Part shown: in pieces, positions 1-16,198 of the stretch
Layout of the letters: each line of letters begins with the position of its first letter
Numbering within the stretch: the first letter of the stretch is position 1
Assembly (NCBI GenBank): GCA_019321725.1
Contig: CM033107.1
Location: 26,155,445-26,219,444 of the forward strand
DNA length: 64,000 nt
Reading direction: 5' to 3'
Source of the DNA: Paulownia fortunei
Lineage: Eukaryota > Streptophyta > Magnoliopsida > Lamiales > Paulowniaceae
Position numbers and translations under genes: made by a program
Notes under the pieces: generated by a model
Told to the model about the DNA's origin: nothing
Databases searched by the model: none
What the model saw: the letters and a program-made list of their open reading frames with translations, nothing else

Positions 1-109
1 ATTTCAAGTGTTAATCAGTTATTTTCCTCTGTTATGATGAGCCTTTTGCTAAGTTGATACACACACACACACATTATCTTCACTCATAATCAATTTTTCC
101 CTTCTCCAG

Positions 110-3100
110 TTTGCTAGGTTATGAAGGACTGGAAGTTATAAATCCTGATGGAGGCACAGATGATGCTGAGGTTGAAGCTCAAAAAGGAAGATGGAAGCAG
201 GAGGTATTGTACTTAATTTCCTTTTCTTTACACTGTGTAATGTCATGTAGTCATATTCTTCATCTAGTCCCTACTATCAGTACTTGGAGATCTTACTACT
301 ATTTTGACTAATTTGTGGTGGTGTCTTGAAGAAGGTGATATGATATTTTAAGCCAAATTTGGTTTGGCTTAACTTATACTCCCTATTATGTCAATCATGG
401 CCCAACATGCAATGGCGGATATAATTGGTCACACCTGTTTCTGCCTGTGATTAATCTTTCATTTGTGTCCTGATTAAACATGTATTTTACAATTCTGATT
501 ACCAAAGCACTAATATCTGTTCTCTGTGTATACGTCTGGGTAAGTGTTATATGTACATAGTAGTGTTATATCTACATAGTACATACACACTGTGAATTAC
601 AGCTGACTTAAACTTCACCCTCCCACTTTTTCGAATCACTTAAAGCCAGTACTGCTGGAATGCCTTTATTTATTAAGGCTGATGAGTAATAGCATATCCT
701 TGAAGTATTAGTCTGCATTACCATATCCACATCATTCTCTCTTTTTACCCGTCATATCCTCACTGTTGAAGTTTCTCATCTAGGATCGTGACAGTTTTTG
801 GAGAATGATGCAAAACTATATTGGCTCTGATGTCACGTCAATGGTGACACTTCCAGTTCTCATCTTTGAGCCGATGACAATGCTTCAGAAAATGGCAGAG
901 GTTTGTATTATCTCAGTTCTTAAGCTATTGCTATATATGATGTTGTGAAGTGGAAGAAATACACTGATGGGAATAACTTTGTTCACAGTTGATGGAATAC
1001 TCGTATCTATTGGACTTGGCAGATGAATGCGAGGATCCTCACATGAGACTAGTGTATGCTGGTAATATGTTTTGGTCAGTAGCTTTCATGAGGATTCAAT
1101 CTTTATACAACCATTCTGATAATCAATCATGTTTCCTTCAGCTGCTTGGTTCATATCTTTATATTTTGCCATACAAAGGACCTGGAAGCCATTTAATCCA
1201 ATTCTCGGCGAAACATACGAAATGGTCAACCATGGTGGCATTACATTTATTGCAGAGCAGGTGATCCTTGAAGCACCATATTGGCCAATTTTTGTCATTC
1301 CTCCATCTACACACATAAGCTTATTAGTGTCTACGGGTCGTCTGCCTGTGTTATTGCCTCGGGTGCATGACGATTGCACTTTTATGCATTTCATGGGGTG
1401 CTGTTTATTGGTGGTTTTATCTTATGTTTGAGTCAATATCCTGTTAGCATTTTATTTCTTCCCATCTAGTTACGGTGCTAGATAGTTCTGTAGTTTTTGA
1501 CCAATGATTTTGATATCAGGTTAGCCATCACCCTCCAATGAGTGCAGCACATGCAGAAAATGAACATTTTGTGTATGATATTACTTCAAAGTTGAAGACC
1601 AAGTTTTTGGGGAACTCCATTGATATCTACCCTGTTGGAAGGTAAATGTTCTTTTTCTTGGTGAACAATGATATTTCATTATCGTCTTGTATGTTCCATT
1701 TCAAGAACTTTGATTCAATATTAAGAAGGTTGAAACTTGGGTGAGTTCCCTTCACTTCCTACTGTGCAATCATTATAGATTTTTAATTTGTTTTTCTTTT
1801 TGTTACCCTTATTCTTTTACTATCAAGAACACCTCTGCTTGGTCATGGTCTAAGGCAATTTTTCTGAATAAATTAAATCAACTATGTAGGGTATAGGTTT
1901 CGTTAATAAGATTAGATTGTAATCTAGCACCTTTTTCTGTATTTTCTAATATTTGGGATATGTTTCATTGGCTACTGACTTTTAAACCATGATTCCGACT
2001 CTATGTATACTGTGCAGGACGAGGCTGACCCTCAAAAGAGCTGGTGTTGTTTTAGATTTGGTTCCTCCTCCTTCAAAAGCTAACAATATTATATTTGGAA
2101 GAACTTGGGTTGATTCACCTGGTGACATGATCTTGACAAACCTCACCACAGGAGACAAGGTTGTTTTGTATTTCCAACCTTGTGGATGGTTCAGGTAAGA
2201 TTCCATGACTAACTGTTGATAATGTAATCGTGGCTAACAATGTGCTTTTTGGGTGTTCTTCTTTACGTGGTTTATATTCTTTACCTAAAGCCAATTCGAG
2301 ATCTAATAAATAAGAATATATTACAACTTGTTAAGCATGTCAACCTTAGCTTGATTTTGTTTTTACACTGTACTCGCAACTTGCTGGAAGTTCAAAGTTA
2401 TGTTATCACTTGTTTTCAGAAAGCTTTACTTGTCAGAAGTATTCAATTGATGATTGTTTCTTGATATGTATCTTTATGTTGTCCTAGTATAGAATTATGT
2501 GTCAATTTGCCCATTCATTTCATCTCTTGTTACTATCTGTGTTTGTACAGTGCTGGTCGCTATGAAGTGGATGGATATGTATACAATGCTCAGGAAGAAC
2601 CTAAATTTTTGATGACTGGGAAGTGGAATGAGTTTATGAGTTATCAGCCTTGTGACTCTGAAGGAGAACCCATATTGGGCTCTGAACTGAAAGAGGTTGG
2701 CGACATGATAATTTTGCTTTGCGATTTTTCATTTGTCTGATTGAGTGATTACCATCTTTAGATCAAATTATCAGTTACATTGCACACACTGAAGATGATA
2801 GGCTGGATATTGTCGACATATGATAAAAGGAAAGCAGAATTATATTCATGGAGGAGCTTAAGTTTTTTTCTAAAATCTTTTCTAATTGCAAGGGAAAGAA
2901 GTCAGTGATTTGTTGTTGCTTCAGGTTTGGAGGGCTGCTGATGCTCCCAAGAATGATAAATTCCAGTATACGCATTTTGCACACAAAATAAACAGCTTCG
3001 ACACTGCACCTAAGAAGCTACTGCCATCAGATTCTCGCTTGCGTTCAGACCGTTTGGCACTTGAGCATGGTGACTTATCCAAAGCTGGTCTGGAAAAGAG

Positions 3101-3545
3101 CAGGTCTCTCTCTCTCTCTCTCTCTCTGCGCCCCTAAGAAAAAAAAGTGTAAAATTTGCTTTTACGGTCAGCCAATTACATGTTGGTGAACATGGTCTAT
3201 ACACTACATGACTTGTTATTAAGCCATGGCTGGAATCAGAAATACAATTTTCTTTAGTTTGTTATTGATATAAATCGTTCACTGTATACCAGACTGGAGG
3301 AGAGGCAACGAGCTGAAAAGAGAACAAGGGAGGGCAAGAGTGATCAGTTTAAACCCAAGTGGTTCGACTTAACAAATGAAATTGCTTCCACGCCTTGGGG
3401 CGAGTTGGAAGTCTATCAGTACAATGGCAAATATGCACAACATCGTACTGCAGTTGATAATTCAGATAGCATTGAAGAAATAGAAACCAATCCCACAGAG
3501 TTCAACCCCTGGCAGTATCACAATTTGCCTACTGCTCAAACATAA
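110..3545 (+). CDS. ORP3: Oxysterol-binding protein-related protein, ORP3 type (3' part, nine exons)
   Basis: Lipid-transfer protein of the short plant ORP class, expected to bind sterols or phosphoinositides at membrane contacts. Exons read at 110-203, 784-900, 989-1061, 1142-1260, 1520-1641, 2018-2194, 2551-2695, 2925-3103 and 3293-3545 join in frame at GT-AG sites and encode about 425 residues ending in TAA. The family signature EQVSHHPP is split across the junction 1260/1520 and is intact, preceded by [13 protein letters not shown]. The C-terminal part has the charged helix [19 protein letters not shown] and ends near the WFDL segment, as in ORP3A/3B/3C. The first exon(s) lie outside the window. 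A (CT)n run sits right after the donor at 3104. No broken frame is seen. Family call is firm; the exact paralogue (3A or 3C) is not. Confidence 0.93.
3104..3127. repeat. (CT)n microsatellite in ORP intron 8
   Basis: A run of about eleven CT units begins at the 5' splice site of the last ORP intron (donor GT at 3104). The repeat therefore supplies the donor sequence itself. A dinucleotide AC repeat also sits at 59-73 in the first visible intron. Confidence 0.85.
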
Positions 3546-5690
3546 CATTATCATGGATGATTTACTTCACGGGCGAGGGTGAGGTTCCAGGAGTCCCCTT
3601 TTATATGTTAGATCGTTTTCCATCCCGTTTTCTTGTAATTTCATTGTTTATGACATACAGCCACAGCTATGTATGAGTCTTTCCTGATTCAAGAAATTAA
3701 AATATGACTTAGGACCAACTCTTGTTTGACAGTCGATACGTATTGTTAATTTATGTCAAGCTGTAGAGTATAGGACTTCATGTTTTAAGGTGCATGTTTA
3801 TTGGAAACTAAAATCTGGTGAGTCCATTGAAGCATAGCTAATTAATACCAATTGGATTAACAGTTAATTATACTGTATTTGCCACAATTAATTTATATCA
3901 GTCAGACATATTAAATAAAAAAAAGGGAACCAAAAAGAAACAAGGAAAAGGCAAAGGCGAGGGAATAATAAGTTGTTTTTGTTGTTGTAGGGCACACGTC
4001 ATTGATTGATTTAAGTACGTATATATTTATATATATGAATTGATAAAGATAATCACTGATCTTATGATAATTGGGTTGAGTAGTGGATGGCATGTGCCCA
4101 TTATGTTTCTTATAATTAATCTTTCTTCTTATGGTAGGGTAATTCCCTATCACTTATTCTTTAATATGATATTTTCTTTTTAATTGGAAAATAAAGTATT
4201 TATTAGTAATTTTTTTTAAAAATGAATATATATATATATATGTGTACGTATTCATGGCAAATTTTAAGCTATCCGTTGAACCAAAGAAATCCAAAAATCA
4301 ATAAATGGAAAGATTGTTTATCAATGGCTTTGCTATTGCACAAGCATGAGGAGCAATCAAAAGACTATAACCAGAGCACGGCCCACTCCCGGACCATACA
4401 CAACCCAAATGTGACGCCCCCATAAATGGGAAAATGATATCATTACAGCAGGTTTATGCATCGGAAAATGCAACCTCGTCCTCATTTGTCCCTCAAAAGA
4501 TGGTTACAGGAGTAGTACTAAATCCCAATGACTCATCACATGTATCTGCACGTGGACTCCATCTGCAGCCCCCACGTAACACCACAACTCCTGTTTCCTA
4601 GAAATCAACATTTCTCTTTTTTTATTAATTTTTTCGTAGGTATCTACTTGCTTCGGGTTAAGTTTCCCAATTCCTATTTGATTTTTTATTGTTTTAAATA
4701 CCTTTTTTTTTTTTTGTTTTTTTTTGGGTGGGGGGTGGGGTGTTTGAACGGGAGGATGGTGAAGGAGAAAATTGGAAGAAATGAAAACGTCTATTTATTT
4801 GTCATGCTTGACTTAAATTTTGCTAAATTGGATTCTCAAATTAAGATTGTTAATAGAGTTTTAAATTTTTTTAGAAAGAATATTTTTTTTGAATAAAAAT
4901 AGCCAGATGTTTAATATGAATCATTTTTTTTTTTGTTATCTCATTATGTAATTTCTGACTAGTTTATACACGTTTTAATTAATCATTTTTCATATTGAAT
5001 CGAAATTATTTTTCATTTAAGATTTGAAAAATTGGAGCAAAAATAAAATTCAAAATAAAATCGAACAATGAATCACATATCACGTGCGTTTAGCCGACTA
5101 AACAAAATTGATTTGGGGTAAGAGTGGAGAGTTGAATTGGTGGGCTGGTGGAAACAAAAAGTTGAACAAAACTGAAATGACAGTTGAGATTGAAATTCAA
5201 TGATTCAATTGAATGGGAATTGGAAATTTATAAAATAAATTATAAAATTTATCTTAATATTTAATTTTTGTACTAAAATATGGAATTATAATTTTTTATA
5301 TTGATTTTTATACTTTTTTTTACTTGCCAAAATTAAAACAATAATAACTAAGAAATAAATTATAGTTATTATTTGACTTTGGGTATTTTATTATTTTCTT
5401 AAAAAATCAATTGACAGAATTATTGAATCAAAAATTAAAAAAAAATGATAATAATTAAATCAAAATACTTAAATTAATTTAATTGTCAAAATGACATTTT
5501 AACATACTAATTTTTTTATTTATCAAAATTTCAATTTAATTGGATTTTAGGAATGAACACACAAGCCACCACTGTAATTCACCGGCTACATCGGGTCACC
5601 TTTTCAAGGGTTCAGATTCATTTGTTCCCACTTCAGCTATTTTTATTTATGAACTTCTTTATATTATGACCAGATCACCGTACCACCTCT
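3546..5690. other. ORP 3' UTR and intergenic spacer
   Basis: The ORP 3' UTR probably runs to about 3720. The rest is AT-rich spacer with a short TA repeat (4226-4241) and several homopolymer T runs, notably around 4707-4733 beside a G-rich stretch. Short ORFs here have no recognisable motif and low-complexity composition, so I call no gene. Confidence 0.6.

Positions 5691-5691
<1 letters not shown>

Positions 5692-5730
<39 letters not shown>
5692..5730. repeat. (CT)n tract upstream of or in the GRAS 5' leader
   Basis: About 38 bases of CT repeat on the plus strand lie some 555 bases before the GRAS start codon. Such CT/GA tracts are common in plant core promoters and 5' UTRs, where BPC-type GAGA-binding factors can bind. 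A promoter role here is inference. Confidence 0.7.
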
Positions 5731-5732
<2 letters not shown>

Positions 5733-5749
5733 TAAGTACATACTCCTAA

Positions 5750-6284
5750 GTCCTAAGTATTCCTATGTTTCTCCCTTCCTCTGCTGCATCTACTAGGGTT
5801 TACTTTTTCTGAGGTACGCTAATTGTCGTATTCTTGTTAAGGTTTTCTTCTGTGCAGGCTCTGGTTTGGTTTTACTGCATAAATATACTTTTGTACAACT
5901 ACCTGGAAAAACATAATACTCTTTATGAGCAGAACTTGTGCAAAAAGGATTGATTTTGGAAACAAAATGTTGAGGTTAGTGATCAGCTAACGATGTTTCT
6001 TGCACACCCTTGTTCAATTTCGATATTGCGTTTCAGCATATACATCTTAACTATAACTTTCTAAAAAATTCAACAGTTGTTTAAAAAAATCCAAAACTAC
6101 AACTGATAATATGAAATATGAATTTTATGGAATTAACCCAGTAGTTGTTGTTTGAGAACACATATGTATTCTTTTGGGAGTTTTTCCTTGGTTTATTAAA
6201 TTCTATTAGTTGAGCTGAGAGAATCTTGGTAGTTTGACCATTGAAGTTTGACATATACATTATCTTGATTAAGTTGATAGAAAA
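5750..6284 (+). promoter_or_regulatory. Probable GRAS 5' leader with an intron
   Basis: A donor-like GAG|GTACGC at 5811-5816 and an acceptor-like TTGATAG ending at 6280 would remove 5814-6280 and leave AAAA directly before the ATG at 6285. LISCL-type GRAS genes often carry a leader intron with an intron-less coding region. The splice assignment is inferred; a nearer AG at 5857 would give a 44-base intron, which is too short. Confidence 0.45.
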
Positions 6285-8567
6285 ATGGATCCACGTTTCC
6301 ATGGACTCTTGAATTCTTCAAATGGACTTCAATTGGAGAATCAATCCATGGCTGAGTTTTCCAATCGGAAACTCGGGAATGGGCCTAGATTTCAGATTAC
6401 TTATCCAGATCAGAAACTAGTCAATGGACATACAAACCAGAGTTCCTCATTCCAGGACCACAGTATTGGAGGGGCACATTTACTCCCAAACCAGCCCTTC
6501 TCAAATGGGACTGTTTCTAGCTCTTTTGTGGACATTGACGATGATTGTGATTTTTCGGATGCGGTTTTGAGATACATTGATCAGATGCTTATGGAAGAGG
6601 ACATGGAGGACAAGACGCATATGCTTCAAGAGTCATTGGATTTTCAAGCGAAAGAAAAATCCTTCTATGAGGTACTTGGCAAGAAGTACCCCCCTTCTCC
6701 ACAACCAGAATCAGCTCTTACTAGTCAATATGGTGAGAGCGCAGATGATTACTCTTATGGTAATCGCCATAATTCAACAACTAGCAGTAGTGATGGTAGT
6801 GGATACCTAATTGATGTAGTTGATCCAAGTTGGATTAACAGTCGCATGGATTATGTTACCTCTCTTGTTCGTTGTCATACAACCTATCCTGTTTCCAACT
6901 CATATATTAGCTCATCAAATAGCTTAAATAATGTTATGGACGGGTTCTCTGACTCTCCGATAAGTCCTCTTCAAATTCGTGATATGCATAGTGAGAGTCA
7001 ATTGGTCTGGAATTTCCGGAAGGGGTTTGACGAAGCAAGTAAGTTCCTTCCTAGTGGAAGTAAATTGTTGGTTAATGTGGGCATTAATGGTTTGTTAGCT
7101 CAGGATCCAAAAGAAGGGGAAATTAAGGTGGAGAAGGATGAGGTAAAGTGCTCACCTTCTGAATCAAGGGGCAAGAAAAATCACCATTCTGTGGGGACAG
7201 ATTTGGAAGAAGAGAGAAGTAGAAAGCTGCCTGCAGTTTATGCGGAGTCCAATGTTCCCATGGAGGAATTTGATGATGTCTTGCTTCATACCCTGGGGAA
7301 GGGTGAGAAGAAATTTGCAGCTTACAGGGCAGACCTGCAAAACGCGGCAAGCAAGGGTATGAAGCAGAATGGGCAAATAAAAGGATCTAGTGGCGGGAAG
7401 GGCCGTGGTAAGAAACAGAACAGGAAAAAAGAAGTGATAGATTTGAGAACCCTTTTGATTAATTGTGCCCAGGCTGTTGCTGCTGATGATCGTCGGAATG
7501 CCAATGAATTGCTGAAACAGATCAGACAGCATTCATCTCCTTTTGGTGATGGGAATCAGAGATTAGCTCATTATTTTGCTGATGGTCTGGAAGCACGTTT
7601 GGCTGGAACTGGTAGCCAGATTCATAAAGCCCTTGTCAACAAAAGAATGACTGCAGCTGATTACTTGAAAGCTTACTATACTTACCTCGCGTCATCTCCA
7701 TTCAGGAAAATTTCAAATTTTGCCTCGAACAAGTCAATCATGATTAAATCAAAAAAATCAATGAGAGTTCACGTCATAGATTTTGGTATCCTTTACGGCT
7801 TCCAGTGGCCGACCTTGATTCAACGAATAGCTGACAGAGAAGGTGGTCCTCCGAAGCTTCGGATTACTGGCATAGACTTTCCGCAACCTGGCTTCCGACC
7901 AGCAGAAAAAATTGAGGAGACAGGGCGTCGATTGGCCCATTATGCCAAAACATTCAATGTGCCATTTGAGTATAATGCTATAGCACAGAAGTGGGAAACC
8001 ATCAAAATAGAGGACCTTAAGATTGAGAAGGGAGAATTTGTAGTAGTCAACTGTTTGTATCGAACCAAGAACTTACTTGATGAGACAGTGGTGGCTGAAA
8101 GTGCGAGAACTATTGTTCTTAACCTGATTAGGAAAATTAATCCAGATATGTTCATACATGGGATAGTCAATGGGGCTTATAGTGCGCCATTCTTTGTCAC
8201 TCGGTTCCGGGAGGTTTTGTTCCACTTTTCTGCTCTATTTGATATGCTGGAAACCAATATACCTCGGGAGAAACCAGAAAGGATGCTCATCGAGAGAGAT
8301 ATCTTTGGAAGGGAAGCATTGAATGTCATAGCTTGTGAGGGCTGGGAGAGAGTTGAAAGGCCCGAGACGTATAAGCAGTGGCAAGTGCGTCACTTGAGGG
8401 CAGGCTTCATGCAAGTCCCATTTGAAAGGGAGTTGATGGACAGGGCAATCTACAAGGTGAGAACGTTCTACCATAAAGATTTTGTAATTGATGAAGACAG
8501 TCAGTGGCTGTTGATGGGCTGGAAAGGGCGGATAATCTATGCCATATCCTGTTGGAAACCTGTTTAA
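6285..8567 (+). CDS. GRAS-domain transcriptional regulator, LISCL (SCL14/SCL33-like) subfamily
   Basis: Nuclear transcription regulator of 760 residues in one exon. The N-terminal third is Ser/Asn-rich and has the acidic conserved block of the LISCL group at about residues 87-140 (DAVLRYIDQMLMEEDMEDK, then SFYEVLGKKYPPSP). A basic KGRGKKQNRKK stretch at about 370-382 may be an NLS. The GRAS domain follows: leucine-rich region I from about 385 (DLRTLLINCAQAVAADD), the VHIID motif as VHVIDFGILYGFQWP at about 496, the second leucine repeat, the PFYRE-like region around 610-670, and the C-terminal SAW region (WLLMGWKGR near 740). All blocks are present and length is normal. SCL14 works with TGA factors in xenobiotic detoxification; whether this copy does so is inference. 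No miR171 target motif is seen, as expected for this subfamily. ATG at 6285 is the first in frame. Confidence 0.95.
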   Translation: MDPRFHGLLNSSNGLQLENQSMAEFSNRKLGNGPRFQITYPDQKLVNGHTNQSSSFQDHSIGGAHLLPNQPFSNGTVSSSFVDIDDDCDFSDAVLRYIDQMLMEEDMEDKTHMLQESLDFQAKEKSFYEVLGKKYPPSPQPESALTSQYGESADDYSYGNRHNSTTSSSDGSGYLIDVVDPSWINSRMDYVTSLVRCHTTYPVSNSYISSSNSLNNVMDGFSDSPISPLQIRDMHSESQLVWNFRKGFDEASKFLPSGSKLLVNVGINGLLAQDPKEGEIKVEKDEVKCSPSESRGKKNHHSVGTDLEEERSRKLPAVYAESNVPMEEFDDVLLHTLGKGEKKFAAYRADLQNAASKGMKQNGQIKGSSGGKGRGKKQNRKKEVIDLRTLLINCAQAVAADDRRNANELLKQIRQHSSPFGDGNQRLAHYFADGLEARLAGTGSQIHKALVNKRMTAADYLKAYYTYLASSPFRKISNFASNKSIMIKSKKSMRVHVIDFGILYGFQWPTLIQRIADREGGPPKLRITGIDFPQPGFRPAEKIEETGRRLAHYAKTFNVPFEYNAIAQKWETIKIEDLKIEKGEFVVVNCLYRTKNLLDETVVAESARTIVLNLIRKINPDMFIHGIVNGAYSAPFFVTRFREVLFHFSALFDMLETNIPREKPERMLIERDIFGREALNVIACEGWERVERPETYKQWQVRHLRAGFMQVPFERELMDRAIYKVRTFYHKDFVIDEDSQWLLMGWKGRIIYAISCWKPV

Positions 8568-11500
8568 GAAACTAAGAGAATATTGATTTAATGGGCATTT
8601 ATTCGTCTTTCTGCATGAATTGCAGCATCAACCGAGTGTTTTAAGGTAAGATTAAGCAATTTCTAGTTTTTTTTTATCCTCATTCAAAATTTGGGTTATG
8701 CTGTGAGTTCACTTCCAATTAATCATATATATATATATATATTTGTGCCACATTCCAGTTCACTGGTTGCTGATGGATGTGCGGGCCAAATTGACATTTT
8801 TGGTTCTTTTGTTGGTGCTTACCTAGCAGAAGTGGAACATGTTTTATACTCTCTCCCCCCAAGAAATGGATACAGCTGACACTTGACACTTCAATAGGTA
8901 CTCGGAATGAGAAGCAGCTTCTTAACTTGCTTACGATGATACCAAATCTAATATGATCAGCATCTCTTTTGCTGATGCTGCCTATTCTTTCTCATGTAAA
9001 GGGATTACTAAGTTCTTTGCAAGAAGAGTGCCATTTTTCATTCCTCTGCCTCATTGCAAAACCTTTGCATGTCCCATGGTTTGTATATAAGCTAATGCTC
9101 CTCTGCTTATGTACTGGAATATCATTTTGACATTTTCTGCTTCTGATGCTTTCTTTGAATGCAATTTATTCTGTACAAGTAGAATGGATTATGGCTCAAA
9201 CAAGGTTTGAGACCTATATAATGCAATGATATATTTGCTGGTCTTGGAATATATAAAAAATTAACATTTTCGTTTAGATCTGATTTCAGTGAACTTAGAA
9301 ACTGTGGCGGATCCTTTTGTTTATGGTACAAGTGTCGTGGTCCCTAATCTAGCATCTTTCAAGCAAGTCTCTGGAAACTCATCTCCTATTCATGATTCAT
9401 CAGCCTGAAGAAATTAATCACTAAAATATTCCAGTGAGAATCAGTTAATCCCAAAAAGAAATTTAGTGGGGGCCTTGAGAAAATATATATTTGCACTATT
9501 AAAACGCATGATGTGTGGTTGAGGAGAAACCATTATTTTCCTCGGGTTCTTGGTATTGTTCGATTCCCAAAAAAATTTATAATTGGAACCTTCCTGAAAG
9601 CTATTATACCCGTCTATGTTGTTGATCATGAAATTTAAAAAAACGTTCAAATCATGAAACTTAAAAAACATTCAAAGTTTTCGGGTTGCACCATTCTAAA
9701 TGTTTTTTTTTTGTTTTTTTTGAATTACTATGTAAATTATGATTTAGAATGTGTTTTAATAAATCACTCCACATCACCTACATATCTAATGTTATATTTA
9801 GTGTATTAGTTGACTCTTAATTATGATAATTATTTAAGTTTGATTTAGTAATTAACTCTCATCAAATTTCTCTCACAAATTTTTCTTATTTTTCATTCAT
9901 TTCAAGTTCTAAAAAGAGTAGATGTGCTTAGTATCGTGATAAATAGGACAGCAACATAAGTGCGTGACACGGACAACCTCGTATAGAATATGTTTATGCT
10001 GATGGAACCATTGATCCTTTATTTCTTCATGGATTTTATTAGTGTAATTCGGTCGATTAGGGCATAAAATCTGGTACCAACATACCCAATTACAAAATCA
10101 TTAATAAGGGCAAATGGGTCGGACCCACCACTTTGATGTGAGTGATTCTTAAAAGTGCTTTGGCCCTTGTAAAACTTTATAGGTAATGCGAATTATATAC
10201 TGTGATCTAAATAAAATGTTGCCCTACACTTTAGAGTAATGATCATCAGTGCGTAAGAAAAGGTGTCGACTCATTTGGGTCTTATAATTGAATTTGGATT
10301 TAAAAAATTTGGTCAAACTAGTGTGGTAGATGGAAGAATTCAAGTTGTGCAAGATAGACATTGTGCAATTTAAATTGAATTCAAGTTGTGCAAGATAGAC
10401 ATTGGGCAATTTAAATTGAATTCACGTTATAACTGATGTAGAAATATCAAAATATAATTTATGTTTTACAATAACATGAAAATAAAAAAAAATATTAAAA
10501 TTAATATTTTTATAATTAAATTAGTGATCAAATTGATTTTTTATGTCAATCAATAATTCAATCGATCTTATCAGTTTAACCGTCAATCCAACTAGTTAAT
10601 AAAAATTAATTATATTTTTTTTATTATATTATGTAAAAATAATAATATAATACATTAATTGTCTTATGATACATTTAAAAAAAATCCATTAAAATAATAT
10701 CTAAATTTAAAATTTAAATAATTATATATATATATATAGCAAAATATCAAATTTAAGCATTTAAGCTTTCTAAAAAAAAACAAAAAAATAACTTGATAGA
10801 TTTATGAACCAACCACAAAAATAATTATCTAAAATTAATTAAATTGGAACAATCAACTAATTTAAATTGCCAGTCCAATTCGATTCCGAGAACATCGATT
10901 AAAATATACAAAATGACAGCAAAGAGACATCAAATGAAAAAGGTTGACAAGAAACCTGATAAATAAATTATACTTATATGGTTGAATGGACTTGTTACCC
11001 ATACCACTCGGCACTCATAATATGATTATGAGTGGAACAAAATATAAAAATAAAAAGGTTGACATGAAATAATATGATTAGACTCATAAACTATTCTTAA
11101 GTGGATACTTAAACATAGATTGGCTAAGCACTCTTTTTCAGCCATTAAAGAGTCAAAGCCTCCATTGAGTGCCCATTGGCCAAAATTGCGCCACGATTCT
11201 GTTGATGCATCTTATTCAAAAATAAAAAAATAAAAAATTTCAACAAATAGGAATACTGGGATTTCAAGAAGAATTGACAAAGTGACTGAATTAAATAAGT
11301 CCAGAGTACATAGCGGTCATGCATGATTTCATGGTAGTGAAATAGCACCAATCGCAGCAGTTATTACACAATTTAAGTCAACTAACATTATTGGCTTTGT
11401 CTAAACTTTTCATATTTTCATCAAATTCCATCCTTAAGATAAACCCTGTAAATGTCAGCAATGGAGGTTCCATAGCTCTTAATGGAAAACTAAGAAGAGA

Positions 11501-11857
11501 AACTGTATCTTAAGATAGTCTTTAATCAACAGATTATAGTATATGTTGGTTGATTGTCAAATGTATTGGCTAACCAAAACAATCCTAACAGCTGGGGATA
11601 ATTTGTTTAAACATGCAGATGACTACTAGAATCATTGAACCAGTATTGGCTGTCCTTTTAGAACTGCAAATATTTGAAAAAACTTATACCTAGCTCTCAA
11701 ATTAGCAAATAAATAAATGTTCCAAGTACAAACATTTTTTTTTACCTAAACTATTATCAAAAGATATTTCCTTCAAGAATCCAATTACCAAGTGATAACA
11801 ATAACAACCTCTGAGGACTGAAATCGAAAAGTTGTAAAATTTCCTGATGCTTATTAA
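8568..11857. other. GRAS 3' UTR and intergenic spacer
   Basis: The GRAS 3' UTR likely extends to about 9330 and includes a TA repeat (8727-8741). The remainder is AT-rich with no coding signal. It holds a perfect-looking 41 bp tandem repeat (10336-10417). The end of a decayed minus-strand gene begins at 11858. Confidence 0.55.
10336..10417. repeat. 41 bp direct tandem repeat (two units)
   Basis: Units 10336-10376 and 10377-10417 differ by a single T/G change, and a third unit starts (GAATTCA) then diverges. Each unit starts with an EcoRI-like GAATTC and has AATTTAAATT near its end. A simple local duplication; no coding content. Confidence 0.9.
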
Positions 11858-14944
<3,087 letters not shown>

Positions 14945-16198
14945 GGCAGCCACTGCGATTGAAGACTAGTCGGGCGGATTTCTGTCCTTCCGGCGGTCGA
15001 CGGGAAATGAGTTCTCGAACCTCATGATGTGTTGTTAGTACTCAAAGATAGACAGTAGCAGATTTTCTCATCCTTTTCACACTAACACAAGGTTAATCAC
15101 GTTATCTGCATTTCCTATGTTGTTTTGGGCTCTTTATTGATAGGGCCTTTCACTTGGGCCTTCAGAGTGAAGACCTGCACACTGGACTGTCAGGTGGATC
15201 TTAAATAAAGATTTTTAATGTGCGGAAATTAACTACTAAGCCCAATGCTTTGCTTTTATTTGTTTCAAGTATATAATACTCGTAAGGAAAAACTTGTGCC
15301 AATATAATTGATGGATACATTTATCAATTTATCGGTTGTATTGCACTCAAGAGGATTTAATTTATGAAATTTGAATAAAAGTACAAAAAAAAAAAAAATG
15401 GATAAATTTTTATTTGAAAACGACTCACGGAGAATTCAGTGTATTTTGTCATAGAATACAAAAAGAACTTCCATGCACATGTGGATTGTTACACAACTCT
15501 TCTCAAATAGTTAGTCTTTTTAATAATTTATTACAAATCGAATATATTTAGAACAATTTAATTTTTTTAAAAAAGCACATAAATGGTCATTCCCATGTAA
15601 CACTTCACTTATGATTGCGACACTGAAAACACTAAGCTAGTAGAATTTCACTACATCATGGCAGCAAAACAAGATAAATTAATATTAAAAAAGGTCCGAA
15701 ACAAGAAAGCATTACAACATTATGGCAACACCACACGATTAAAGTATTGTTGGAAAAGTTTGCACAATGATGTGAAAAAGGCTTAAGTTCAAATTTACCG
15801 TCCTATCTTGCCCATAACTTTAATTAATCCCAATACTTAATTGCACGGGTCAATTTCACATCATCCCACCATCTCTAGTTGTCAAAACAATATGGGCATC
15901 TAATCACGCACTAAACATAAAACTAATTATCAATTCCAATCATCATTTCCATAAAATTTCAATTTCATAATATGCTTCTATTGGCTTGATTATGACTAGA
16001 AACAGTGACTTTGTAAAGAATAAGGATGTAAAGAGCTAGGTAATAATTACAGGGGAAAGCAGAACTTTATATTAATTGATGAGAGCAACAATACAATTTA
16101 CATAATCTGATGAAGTGAAGAGGTGAGAGAAATTAATACAAGGAGTTCCCATGTAACTGATGTTTCCCCATGCTAAGATAATAGAATAAGAAAATAAG
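14945..16198. promoter_or_regulatory. Promoter side of the NAD(P)-binding pseudogene and spacer to HAD
   Basis: Three TGGGCT/GGGCC site-II-like motifs cluster at about 15125-15163 (TTGGGCTC, AGGGCCTT, TTGGGCCTT), about 180-220 bases upstream of the pseudogene start. In plants such TCP-binding motifs mark promoters of housekeeping and plastid-protein genes. The rest to 16198 is AT-rich and carries the 3' UTR of the HAD gene. Confidence 0.5.

Noticed and set aside
4528..4896. 122-residue plus-strand ORF
   Set aside because: Composed largely of homopolymer-derived Phe and Leu runs across poly-T; no motif.
6285..8567. miR171 target site in the GRAS gene
   Set aside because: The gene belongs to the LISCL group and I see no stretch resembling the miR171 site known from SCL6/22/27.
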